Below are positions 23,882 through 31,762 of a stretch of DNA of 64,000 nucleotides, piece by piece (within the stretch, counting starts at the first letter, position 1; each line of letters starts with the position of its first letter). The position numbers and the translations under genes were made by a program. The stretch is from DYEP01 sp040755615 (GTDB lineage Bacteria > Bacillota > Sulfobacillia > DUSP01 > DYEP01), in assembly GCA_040755615.1 (NCBI GenBank), contig JBFMAL010000001.1, positions 1-64,000 on the forward strand, given 5' to 3'. The notes beneath the pieces were generated by a model. That model searched no databases. It was not told where the DNA came from and saw only the letters and a program-made list of their open reading frames with translations.

Positions 23882-24901
23882 ATGAGACCGTTCTTTCGGA
23901 TCTGCGGCAGCGCACTGTTTGTAGCATTCATCCTCGGCCTTGTGGCGTGCGCGCTTTACTTTAACTACTTGATGCTTCCTCCTGACGCAAGTTCTGAGGA
24001 GACGGTAGTCGTAGAGATCCCCAGAGGCGCGACTACCAGGGACATCGCTGTCATACTGTATGAAAAGGGGCTAATCAAGCATCCCGACCTGTTCAGGATC
24101 CTCGTCTCTGTTAAGGGGCTCGGACAGTCTCTCAAGGCGGGCGAGTACTTGCTAACCAAGAACATGTACGCCAGCGAGATCGCGGAGCGCCTTGTAGAAG
24201 GAAAAGTCATCACGTATCCGCTCACGGTCCCCGAGGGCCTCACCTTGCCTGAGATTGCCAGGATCATCGCGGACCAGGGGTGGGCTGATTACGACACGTT
24301 CCTCAGGCTTGTGGACGAAAGCCAGTTGAACCGCGAATTTCTCCCGGAGGGCGTGGAACTCATAAGGCCCATGGAAGGGTACCTGGCCCCGGACACCTAC
24401 CGGTTTGCCAGGGGTGAAAGCGAGTTAGTGATCATCCGAACAATGTATGAGCGGACACGGGCTATATTTGATAAGGAGAGGCTGGACCGGGCAAAAGAGC
24501 TCGGTATGACGGTACACGAGGTACTCACCCTGGCGTCGATCATAGAGAAGGAGGCAGTGATTGACGAGGAGAGGCCCACTATTTCTGCGGTTTACCATAA
24601 TCGGCTGAAGATAGGTATGAAGCTGGACGCAGATCCCACAGTACTGTATTCTCTGGGCAGGACCGGGGGTTTGCTGACGTTCCAGGACCTCGAGGTGACT
24701 TCACCGTATAACACCTACCGGCACGGAGGATTGCCTCCAGGCCCCATCGCGGCGCCCGGTGAGAAATCCATCGATGCTGCGTTGTACCCAGCTGACGTAC
24801 CCTACCTGTACTTCGTGTCAAAGAACGACGGTAGCCATGCGTTCGCGCGTACCTACCGGGAACACCTTCAAAACGTACAGAAGTACCAATCCGGAGGGTA
24901 G
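23882..24901 (+). CDS. mltG: Endolytic murein transglycosylase MltG
   Basis: A 339-residue membrane-anchored enzyme that cleaves nascent glycan strands. One N-terminal membrane segment (about 8-30), LysM-like region VVVEIPRGATTRDIA, VPEGLTLPEIA, and the catalytic block LTLASIIEKEAVIDEE with Glu222, followed by ISAVYHNRLKIGMKLDADPT and SPYNTYRHGGLPPGPI. ATG 23882 has AAGGAG upstream; the open frame extends further but has no site. Next gene follows after three bases. Confidence 0.93.
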   Translation: MRPFFRICGSALFVAFILGLVACALYFNYLMLPPDASSEETVVVEIPRGATTRDIAVILYEKGLIKHPDLFRILVSVKGLGQSLKAGEYLLTKNMYASEIAERLVEGKVITYPLTVPEGLTLPEIARIIADQGWADYDTFLRLVDESQLNREFLPEGVELIRPMEGYLAPDTYRFARGESELVIIRTMYERTRAIFDKERLDRAKELGMTVHEVLTLASIIEKEAVIDEERPTISAVYHNRLKIGMKLDADPTVLYSLGRTGGLLTFQDLEVTSPYNTYRHGGLPPGPIAAPGEKSIDAALYPADVPYLYFVSKNDGSHAFARTYREHLQNVQKYQSGG

Positions 24902-24904
24902 AGC

Positions 24905-25357
24905 ATGGACATCCCGCGAGAACTGATGATTGTCTGGACGGCCAGTCTCCCTGTGCTTGAGCTGCGAGCTGCCATCCCCCTTGCTATCAAAATGGGCATA
25001 CATCCTGTTGAAGCTTTGGTGCTTGGGATCATCGGCAACATCTTGCCAATACCCGCCGTGCTCTGGTTGCTTGAGCCAGTAACTGCTGCGCTAAGGCGCT
25101 GGAGGATATCAAGGAAGGGCATAGAATGGGTCTTAAGGCATTCGAGGGCTAAGAGCGAGACCATCAGGAGGTATGGATTCCTTGGCCTCATCGCGCTGGT
25201 ATCGGTCCCGCTGCCCTCCACAGGCGCGTGGACCGGAGCCATCGCCGCTTCTCTCTTGGGTCTTAAATTCTGGTCATCCCTCCTTGCCATCACCATCGGG
25301 ACCACAATTGCCGGGGCGATTGTGACGGGCCTTACGGTGCTGGGGACAGGGCTTTAG
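24905..25357 (+). CDS. Small multidrug export protein family (COG2426)
   Basis: A 150-residue membrane protein with four hydrophobic segments. It carries PVLELRAAIPLAIKMG near the start and ALVSVPLPSTGAWTGAIAA in the second half, the paired motifs of the family. The export role is based only on the family name; the fold resembles DedA-like half repeats. It follows mltG by three bases. Confidence 0.8.
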   Translation: MDIPRELMIVWTASLPVLELRAAIPLAIKMGIHPVEALVLGIIGNILPIPAVLWLLEPVTAALRRWRISRKGIEWVLRHSRAKSETIRRYGFLGLIALVSVPLPSTGAWTGAIAASLLGLKFWSSLLAITIGTTIAGAIVTGLTVLGTGL

Positions 25358-25380
25358 TTTTCTCGTCCGGGATATGGTGA

Positions 25381-25435
25381 GCCTCCCGTGGGCATCCTAC
25401 GGTGTGCATCAGCGACACGGGAGGCCCCATTTTTT
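25381..25435 (+). terminator. Hairpin with T-run overlapping the PBP start
   Basis: GCCTCCCGTG (25381-25390) pairs perfectly with CACGGGAGGC (25416-25425), followed by CCCATTTTTT. The right arm contains the GGGAGG that serves as Shine-Dalgarno for TTG 25434, so the same hairpin could end the mltG transcript and hide the PBP start. Confidence 0.65.
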
Positions 25436-26966
25436 GAACAGACCGAGAATTATCGTTATCTTGGCGGCGGCAGCTCTTGGTTTTGCCCTGCTGGCGGCAA
25501 AACTCGGGGAAATCCAGATTGTCATGGGAAAGATGCTGGCCGAAAGCGCTTATCGGCAGAGAACCGTTGAAATTCCGGTGGGCCCGGAAAGAGGAAGAAT
25601 CCTGGATAGATACGGGCGCGACCTCACTGACTCCACCGTGGCTGTTGCTTCCCTGGATCTTGCGTCATTCCGGGTGTCCGATGTCCTCACTGACCCGGAG
25701 CAGGTCAGGCTCAGAGCGAGCAGCAGCTCTTTGCTCGTACCGAAGATAATCCGGTACGGAGAGAATTCCTTGGCACGACACCTTGTAGGTTACATAAATC
25801 TAGTGGACAACAGTGGAGTTTCAGGAATCGAAAAGGTATTTGACTCACTGCTTGCGCCGGATGGTTCTCACCGGAAGCTTGTCGTAAGTGCGGACGCGAG
25901 AGGGTACGTCATTCCGGGCCTCGGGTACTCAGTGGTGGAAGGGAAATCGTGCTCGGATCTGGTGCTCACGATCGATAAGGACATACAGCAGATCGTGGAA
26001 GAGGTCATGGACTCCAGGATCCAAGCCGGGGCCGTGGTGGTCATGGACCCGTGGACGGGGGAGGTCCTGGCACTTGCATCGCGGCCCGAGTTTGACCAGA
26101 ACGATGTGTTGCCATACCTGGACGCTGCGGGTAGCCCGATGCTGAACAGGGCTTTGATTGGCTTTTATCCCGGGTCCCTGTTCAAGGTGGTCGTTGCTAC
26201 TGCGGCCCTTGAGGAAGGCCTGTTGCACGAGGGGTCACAGTTTCTGTGTACCGGATCCATAGAGGTACAAGGCCTCAGGTTTGGTTGCTACAAGCCGGAC
26301 GGGCACGGTGTCATCTCTCTGTCGCACGCTATGGCATACTCGTGCAATCCGGTATTCATAGAAATCGGCCAGATAATCGGGGCAGAGCAGTTGATGAAGT
26401 ACTGCCAGGCGTTCGGGCTTGGTGAGCGTACTTACATGGGACTGCCAGGGGAAACCTCGGGGAACTTGCCTCGCCACGAGCAGATAGTGCCGAGGATGCT
26501 GGCCAACATATCCATTGGGCAGGACCCGCTTACTGTGACTCCGGTTCAGATGGCGCAGGTGATCTCAGCACTGGCAAACGGAGGTATGCTGATACGGGCT
26601 CGGGTGGTGGAGGAGGCGCGCCAGGGGAACAAACTCGTCCAGAAGATGCCCATTCCTGCCAGTGAACGCATCATGTCCGAAGGTACTGCTGCTACTGTGC
26701 GCAGTATGCTCTCAGGGGTTACGCGTTTTGGTACGGGCACCGCAGCCTACATGCATGGCCAAGGAGCGGGCAAGACGGGCACCGCAGAGACAGGCGTGGT
26801 TTCGGCTGATGGGAATAGGCTGACGTACAGCTGGTTTGCAGGTTTCTTTCCTGTCGGAGCACCCCGTTATGTCATGGTAGTGCTTGACGAACAGGGCATG
26901 AGTGGCTCCGTATCTGCAGCACCTGTATTCGCCGAGATCGCCGAAAGGATCTTGTCTATACGCTAA
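25434..26966 (+). CDS. Penicillin-binding protein, transpeptidase (PBP2/FtsI class)
   Basis: Class B PBP of 510 residues. One N-terminal membrane segment (RIIVILAAAALGFALLA), a short dimerisation domain with RGRILDRYGRDLTDS, then the transpeptidase: YPGSLFKVV (SxxK serine about residue 248), AYSCNPVF (SxN) and GAGKTGTAE (KTG). TTG 25434 is preferred because the open frame upstream runs through a terminator hairpin. It is smaller than usual elongation or division PBPs (about 600-700), and its genes for partner SEDS proteins are not nearby. A sporulation role near sigK is possible but unproven. Confidence 0.85.
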   Translation: MNRPRIIVILAAAALGFALLAAKLGEIQIVMGKMLAESAYRQRTVEIPVGPERGRILDRYGRDLTDSTVAVASLDLASFRVSDVLTDPEQVRLRASSSSLLVPKIIRYGENSLARHLVGYINLVDNSGVSGIEKVFDSLLAPDGSHRKLVVSADARGYVIPGLGYSVVEGKSCSDLVLTIDKDIQQIVEEVMDSRIQAGAVVVMDPWTGEVLALASRPEFDQNDVLPYLDAAGSPMLNRALIGFYPGSLFKVVVATAALEEGLLHEGSQFLCTGSIEVQGLRFGCYKPDGHGVISLSHAMAYSCNPVFIEIGQIIGAEQLMKYCQAFGLGERTYMGLPGETSGNLPRHEQIVPRMLANISIGQDPLTVTPVQMAQVISALANGGMLIRARVVEEARQGNKLVQKMPIPASERIMSEGTAATVRSMLSGVTRFGTGTAAYMHGQGAGKTGTAETGVVSADGNRLTYSWFAGFFPVGAPRYVMVVLDEQGMSGSVSAAPVFAEIAERILSIR

Positions 26967-27155
26967 ACACTGAAAGAGTCAAGAGTGATCTGCAGGCTTG
27001 CGCCTTTTCGCCAATTGAAGCCCGCATACGGACAGACACCAGTTTCGCCCAAGGGTGTCATTGCGTTTTGTCACGGGACTAGCACCGACCATGCACTCTC
27101 CGCGTATGATCTAAGGTCACTCTTTTCTTGACGGCAGATCAGGAGGGTGAGGGAA

Positions 27156-27857
27156 TTGATAGAACCTGGTGTCCTGGGCGCCCTGGCATTGGTGTTGTTA
27201 CTTGGATGGCGGTTTCTTGCCGGCTGTCTGGGTCAGAGCAGTTTTCCCACGCCTCTCACGGAGGAAGAGGAGGCGAATTACCTGGCCCTTCTTGAAAAAG
27301 GGGATGAGACCGCAAGGAGCGTACTTGTGGAAAGGAATCTGAGATTGGTGGCTCATATAGTAAAGAAATTCGACAACACTGGGGACGACACGGACGACCT
27401 CATTTCCATCGGCACCTTAGGCCTTATCAAGGCGATCAACAGCTATGACAAGAGCAAGGGGACGCGGCTTGCAACATACGCTGCGCGATGCATCGAAAAC
27501 GAGATATTGATGCATCTTAGGGCGACAAAACGTGCAAGGCGAGAAGTGTTTCTGCACGACCCGATAGGGGTGGATAGAGAAGGCAACGAGATCACGCTGA
27601 TGGACGTACTAGGTACAGACGGAGAGACCGTGCCCGAGCTCGTCGGTTCGAGGTTCGAGGTAAAGAGGCTGCTTGACACCATCGGGGTTTTAGACCGGAG
27701 GGAAAGAAGGGTGCTTGAGCTCAGGTACGGCCTTGGAGGAGGGCCGAGAAGGACTCAGCGGGAGATTGCGAGAATACTAGGGATATCCAGATCTTATGTT
27801 TCCAGAATAGAGAAGAGGGCAGTGAGCAGGTTGCTAAAGGAGCTTAGCCCCGACTGA
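27156..27857 (+). CDS. sigK: Sporulation sigma factor SigK (pro-sigma-K)
   Basis: Mother-cell sigma factor for late sporulation genes. The 233-residue protein keeps the hydrophobic pro-sequence (about 4-24, GVLGALALVLLLGW), then PLTEEEEANYLALLEKGD, NLRLVAHIVKKFDNTGDDTDDLISIGTLG (core-binding region 2; longest exact block here LISIGTLGLIKAI), TYAARCIENEILM and the region 4 helix TQREIARILGISRSYVSRIEKRA. TTG 27156 has AGGAGG nine bases upstream. The gene is continuous, with no skin-type prophage. Processing would need SpoIVFB elsewhere. Confidence 0.93.
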   Translation: MIEPGVLGALALVLLLGWRFLAGCLGQSSFPTPLTEEEEANYLALLEKGDETARSVLVERNLRLVAHIVKKFDNTGDDTDDLISIGTLGLIKAINSYDKSKGTRLATYAARCIENEILMHLRATKRARREVFLHDPIGVDREGNEITLMDVLGTDGETVPELVGSRFEVKRLLDTIGVLDRRERRVLELRYGLGGGPRRTQREIARILGISRSYVSRIEKRAVSRLLKELSPD

Positions 27858-27877
27858 ATCCGACGGGTGGATATGAT

Positions 27878-28408
27878 ATGCTGGCCATGCTGTGTCCCGA
27901 CCAGTATCGAGATAGTATATACGACGTAGACCTCGGGCAGCTCTTCGCCGGAGGCTACAGAGCGCTCATACTGGACCTCGATAATACTATAACGCGGTGG
28001 GACTCAGACGGGCCTGACGCGGGACTGGTCCAGTGGGTAAAAGAGGCCAAGAGTGCAGGCTTTAGACTGTGCATTGTATCGAACAACTTGCCTGAACGCG
28101 TGGACCTTTTCGCAAGGGCGCTTGATGTGCCCGCAGTTCCGCGTGCAGCGAAGCCGTCAAAGCGGGCATTTATTGAAGCAATGAAGCTTATGGGTTCTGC
28201 ACCTGCTGAAACGGCATGCGTCGGAGATCAGATCTTTACCGATGTGTTTGGCGCAAAGAGACTGGGATTATACGCGATACTAGTGGTACCCATGGCTGAG
28301 AAGGAGTTCGTTTTTACCAGGTTCATACGGAGGCTGGAGAGAGTGGTGTTGGGACGGTTGGCTTCAAGCGGAGCGCTTCCCGGCCGGGGGGCAGGCAGTG
28401 AGACCTGA
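27878..28408 (+). CDS. yqeG: YqeG family HAD-IIIA phosphatase
   Basis: A 176-residue HAD phosphatase of the YqeG family: LILDLDNTITRW (nucleophile Asp), VSNNLPERV, AAKPSKRAF (Lys) and CVGDQIFTDVFGAKRLG (acidic pair). In Bacillota the gene often sits upstream of yqeH and aroE; here a terminator follows instead. Substrate unknown. It starts 20 bases after sigK. Confidence 0.9.
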   Translation: MLAMLCPDQYRDSIYDVDLGQLFAGGYRALILDLDNTITRWDSDGPDAGLVQWVKEAKSAGFRLCIVSNNLPERVDLFARALDVPAVPRAAKPSKRAFIEAMKLMGSAPAETACVGDQIFTDVFGAKRLGLYAILVVPMAEKEFVFTRFIRRLERVVLGRLASSGALPGRGAGSET

Positions 28409-28442
28409 CTGGCCGGGCTATCACAATTGGTGAATAACGGTT

Positions 28443-28473
28443 GCGCAGGGTCAGTACCCTGCGCCTTCTTGTT
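28443..28473 (+). terminator. Terminator after yqeG
   Basis: GCGCAGGGT (28443-28451) pairs perfectly with ACCCTGCGC (28456-28464), CAGT loop, then CTTCTTGTT. Confidence 0.85.
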
Positions 28474-28796
28474 CGCCCAGCATGTTTGCTGAGCCGATGG
28501 GTTGAAAGAAACCCTGTCACCTAACCAGCGGGAAGACGAGCCGCAGGCGAGGGCATCGGGTAATGGTGAGGTCTGAACGGAGCCGAAAGAACAGTATGGG
28601 AACGCAGCATAAGCGACCGGGGTTGGTGTTGAGAGAGGCAGGAGCTGCAGGCGATGAGGAAGAAAAACAGATGTAGAAGTCACCCCTTAGTTAATCTTGC
28701 AAATTTCCCCACGCAAGTCTGACCGGAGTCTCTGGGGTTTACCGGGACTTTAAGGTAGTGAAGACAACCGCGGCATGTCCGGGAATGGAGGTATAC
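28474..28796. other. Intergenic, purine-rich, unexplained
   Basis: About 320 bases between the yqeG terminator and the prepilin peptidase. It has no credible reading frame but is rich in AAGCGA-, GAAAGAA- and GAGGCAGGAG-like runs reminiscent of structured RNA such as group II intron domain I. I cannot draw a supported structure, and no intron domain V is visible. Confidence 0.3.
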
Positions 28797-29552
28797 ATGT
28801 TCACCACACTTTTGGTGTTGCTGCTGGGCCTTGCAGTAGGCAGCTTCTTAAACGTAGTGATCTACAGGATTCCTCGGGAAATGTCGCTGGTTCGGCCTGG
28901 TTCCCACTGCCCGAGGTGCAAAAGCAGGATCCGGCCTTTCGATCTGGTTCCAGTCTTCGGGTGGATTGCTCTCTGTGGGCGCTGCAGGGCATGCGGAGAG
29001 CGTATTTCATCCGTTTATCCTCTGGTCGAGCTCATGACTGGCGGGCTGTTCGTCCTGGCTTACATGGCATTTGGTCCGACCGCTGCATTCGTGCGGACGT
29101 GCGTGTTCCTGTCTACCCTGCTCGCCCTGTCGTTCATTGACCTCGAGCACAGGATACTCCCGAACAGCATCGTTCTTCTCGGTTTTCTCATGGGCATCCC
29201 GCTGTCGCTCATCATCAGCCCGGGCGTGCTCTTAAATGGGCTCCTCGGCGCCCTCGTGTGCGGGGGAGGGCTACTCCTCATCGCGCTGGTGTATCCTGCC
29301 GGCATGGGCGGAGGCGATGTGAAGCTTGCAGGCATGATCGGCCTTTACCTGGGGCTCGGCCCGGGGCTCCTGGCGTTGTTCATGGGTTTCTGGGCGGGAG
29401 CCCTATTTGGACTCACGATGATCGTGCTTCGTCGAATGACACGAAAGGACTACATGCCCTTCGGTCCCTTTCTTTCTCTGGGCGCCCTTATCATGACTTT
29501 ATGGGGAGACAGCGTGGTTCAGTGGTGGCTCCTCAACATCTGGAGGATGTAG
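28797..29552 (+). CDS. pilD: Prepilin peptidase / N-methyltransferase (A24 family)
   Basis: A 251-residue membrane aspartic protease. N-terminal VGSFLNVVIYRIPREMSLV, two zinc-type cysteine pairs CPRCKS and CGRCRACGE of the methylation domain, catalytic Asp in LSFIDLEHRILPN and the second in MGGGDVKLAGMIG. ATG 28797 has GGAGGT five bases upstream. It presumably cleaves the Flp prepilins of the downstream Tad loci; the full PilD architecture (with methylase domain) differs from the short TadV peptidase normally paired with Flp pilins. Confidence 0.88.
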   Translation: MFTTLLVLLLGLAVGSFLNVVIYRIPREMSLVRPGSHCPRCKSRIRPFDLVPVFGWIALCGRCRACGERISSVYPLVELMTGGLFVLAYMAFGPTAAFVRTCVFLSTLLALSFIDLEHRILPNSIVLLGFLMGIPLSLIISPGVLLNGLLGALVCGGGLLLIALVYPAGMGGGDVKLAGMIGLYLGLGPGLLALFMGFWAGALFGLTMIVLRRMTRKDYMPFGPFLSLGALIMTLWGDSVVQWWLLNIWRM

Positions 29553-29648
29553 TATGGCAGGTACTTGGCTTCCGGAGTTTGCCATAATGGCCCAGTAACA
29601 GCAGGCCGATGGGGCAAAAGGGAAATTCATTTGGGCTAAGCAGGTGAT

Positions 29649-30818
29649 GTGTCGTTGATCTTGTCACCCCGCGCTCTCAGGAAACGGATCAGGACGCGGC
29701 TGAGGCGGCACGCGGACGAGGTCAGGCGGGTGTCAAAAGAAATTCATGATTACCCGGAGCTCGGCTACCAGGAGTACCGTGCGTCTCAGCTTCTCACGCA
29801 CGCTCTGGCCCGGCACGGGTTTCAAACGGAGCTTGGAATTGCGGGTATGGCAACGGCCTTCCTGGCCAGAAGGGAGGGCCGAAATGGCGGGGCTACAGTG
29901 GCCGTGCTCGCGGAATATGACGCGCTGCCCGACATCGGGCACGGCTGCGGCCACAACTTCATTGCCGCAGCCGCTCTCGGGTGTGCTATTGCGATGGTTC
30001 CGGTATTACAGGAAATCAACGGAACACTGGTTGTTTTCGGATGCCCTGCAGAGGAAGGGAACGTACCGGGCGCAGGGGGGAAGGTCCGCCTGCTCAACGC
30101 GGGATACTTTGCTGAGGTGAGGTCCGCAATGATGATCCATCCCGCTTCGTGCTCCGGGGTGGGAGGGAAAACGAGCGCCCGGGCCGCCCTTCGCGTCGGG
30201 TTCCTGGGACCAGAGCTATACGTAAAGGATAGCGCATTTAGAGGACCGGGAACAGTGGAAGCGCTTGTTCTTGCCTACTCGGGGTGGAGCCGCATCAGCG
30301 AACTGCTGGACGGGCATGCCCGGGTTCACGGCATTATCAGCGAGGGGGGCAAAACCCCGGCTGTGATTCCCGGTTACACCGAGGCGCGGATATACGTTAG
30401 AGCGGATACACTGGAATACCTCGACAACGCGGTACACCTTGTGCGGGATTACGCCGAGGGAGCGGCGAAGAATTCAGGCTGCGGCGTAATTGTTGAAGAG
30501 ACTGCGCACCGGTACGAACCTATGAGCACACACCCGAGGCTGGCGCAGGTGATGGCTTCCGCCATGGACTACGTGGGAGTTGAGGTCGACAAGCGTGGAG
30601 GAGAGAATATGGGATCCACTGACATGGGAAACGTGAGCAGAGTCGTACCGGCGGTCCACGGCTATATTAAGATCGGGGATGTATCACCGCACACCAGCGA
30701 GTTTGGCAGGTGTACCCTGACCCGCGAAGGGCAGAGGGCCCTTCTACTGGCTTCGGAAATCCTCGCACTTTGCGCCACAGAGGAGTTCTTATACTACGAC
30801 AGTGTAATGGGGGTTTAA
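29649..30818 (+). CDS. M20 family metallopeptidase / amidohydrolase
   Basis: A 389-residue M20 enzyme related to p-aminobenzoyl-glutamate hydrolase and aminoacylases. ALPDIGHGCGHNF and CPAEEGNVPGAGGK carry metal ligands and the general base, a dimerisation domain spans about 185-300, and GSTDMGNVSR and HTSEFG complete the site. GTG 29649 has AGGTGAT upstream. Substrate unknown. It has no obvious link to the pilus genes on both sides. Confidence 0.85.
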   Translation: MSLILSPRALRKRIRTRLRRHADEVRRVSKEIHDYPELGYQEYRASQLLTHALARHGFQTELGIAGMATAFLARREGRNGGATVAVLAEYDALPDIGHGCGHNFIAAAALGCAIAMVPVLQEINGTLVVFGCPAEEGNVPGAGGKVRLLNAGYFAEVRSAMMIHPASCSGVGGKTSARAALRVGFLGPELYVKDSAFRGPGTVEALVLAYSGWSRISELLDGHARVHGIISEGGKTPAVIPGYTEARIYVRADTLEYLDNAVHLVRDYAEGAAKNSGCGVIVEETAHRYEPMSTHPRLAQVMASAMDYVGVEVDKRGGENMGSTDMGNVSRVVPAVHGYIKIGDVSPHTSEFGRCTLTREGQRALLLASEILALCATEEFLYYDSVMGV

Positions 30819-30858
30819 ATTGAGATCAAAGTTTCTTTTGTTTTTTCATTGGAATGTA

Positions 30859-30887
30859 TTGTGTCCATCGGAACATTGTGGTAATAT
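30859..30887 (+). promoter_or_regulatory. Promoter of the first Tad operon
   Basis: TTGTGT (30859-30864), 17-base spacer, TAATAT (30882-30887) with extended TGG, just upstream of the c-di-GMP riboswitch. Confidence 0.6.
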
Positions 30888-30903
30888 TTAATCAAATTAG
30901 GAG

Positions 30904-31017
30904 CACGTCGTCTCGACGACAAAGGCAAACGCATCGAAAGGTGCGGACGCAAAGCCACGGGTCTAAGACCATACGGTTATGACAGCCGGGTTGCCGCAAA
31001 TGGGATCGACGCTTTTT
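30904..31017 (+). promoter_or_regulatory. c-di-GMP-I riboswitch (GEMM-I)
   Basis: The conserved aptamer core is present: AAAGGCAAACGC, a P2 hairpin capped by the GAAA tetraloop (ATCGAAAGGT), GGACGCAAAGCC, and the closing CCGGGTTGCC. GGCAA (30924-30928) pairs with TTGCC (30991-30995). CGTCG (30906-30910) can pair with CGACG (31007-31011), which is followed by CTTTTTG, a possible terminator. It lies 120 bases upstream of the Flp pilin gene, so c-di-GMP would set pilus expression. Confidence 0.9.
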
Positions 31018-31048
31018 GCAAGAAGGCCCAATGATTTAGGTCTTCCTG

Positions 31049-31077
31049 GCGCTTCCCTGGCCAACCCCGGGAAGCGC
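31049..31077 (+). terminator. Hairpin between the riboswitch and pilin gene
   Basis: GCGCTTCCC (31049-31057) pairs with GGGAAGCGC (31069-31077), followed by a weak TAATTGTTTA. It is likely part of the riboswitch expression platform. Confidence 0.5.
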
Positions 31078-31134
31078 TAATTGTTTATACGGCAGTCAGA
31101 CGTCGTGCGGAAAGAAAGGAAGGAGGTGGATCCC

Positions 31135-31311
31135 GTGCTTTTCAAGATGCGGTCCTTCACGAAGGATGAGAGCGGGCAGACGCTGACTGAGTACGGCTTA
31201 CTTCTTGCGCTTATTGCCCTGGCAGTCATCGGTACCCTGGTGTTGCTTGGCCCACGACTAAACAGCATATTCCAAACGATCCTGAACAGTCTTCCCGGCG
31301 GTGGCTCCTGA
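31135..31311 (+). CDS. flp: Flp/Fap type IVb pilin (first Tad locus)
   Basis: A 58-residue prepilin, the major subunit of Tad pili. The leader ends ...KDESG and the mature end begins QTLTEYGLLLALIALAVIG, with the Glu at position 5 region (TEYG) and a single hydrophobic helix. GTG 31135 follows AAGGAGGTGG. First gene of the operon under the c-di-GMP riboswitch. The prepilin peptidase at 28797 is the probable processing enzyme. Confidence 0.9.
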   Translation: MLFKMRSFTKDESGQTLTEYGLLLALIALAVIGTLVLLGPRLNSIFQTILNSLPGGGS

Positions 31312-31381
31312 GCAAAGGCTCTAATGGTACAGGGAGGTGGCTTGCCGCCTCCCTGTACCAACCTTAGAGGAAGGTGGTAGC

Positions 31382-31759
31382 GTGAGAGGAGACAAGGGTC
31401 AAGCCTTAGTTGAAATGGCGTTTGTTCTTCCGATTCTCATACTTCTGCTCCTGGGGATTTTTGAATTCGGCCGGGCATTCAATGCCTACCTCACGCTGCA
31501 ACATTCCACAAGGGAAGGCGTGAGGAGAGGCGTTACTGGGGCGACTGATCAGGAGATAGTGGACCGTATCCGCCAGACCGCAGCGGCTCTTGACTGGAGC
31601 CAGGTGGAAGTACACATCACCCCCCCTGAGGGAGAGAGGAGAAGCGGGATGGAGCTGAACGTTTCGACGGTCTATACTTTCCGGTTTGTTGTACCCGTTG
31701 TTTCCTCGTGGTCGGAGGGGATCCGGTTACAGACCTCCCTGAAGATGAGGATGGAGTAG
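31382..31759 (+). CDS. tadE: TadE-like minor pilin
   Basis: A 125-residue pseudopilin: DKGQALVEMAFVLPILILLL is the TadE N-terminal motif with Glu after the cleavage site, followed by EFGRAFNAYLTLQHSTREGVRRG. GTG 31382 has GGAAGGTGG upstream. The C-terminal part is beta-rich and variable. Confidence 0.85.
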   Translation: MRGDKGQALVEMAFVLPILILLLLGIFEFGRAFNAYLTLQHSTREGVRRGVTGATDQEIVDRIRQTAAALDWSQVEVHITPPEGERRSGMELNVSTVYTFRFVVPVVSSWSEGIRLQTSLKMRME

Positions 31760-31762
31760 GGG

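Noticed and set aside
27878..28408. Phosphatidylglycerophosphatase GEP4-type assignment
   Set aside because: YqeG belongs to the same HAD-IIIA group, but nothing in the sequence or neighbours supports that substrate.
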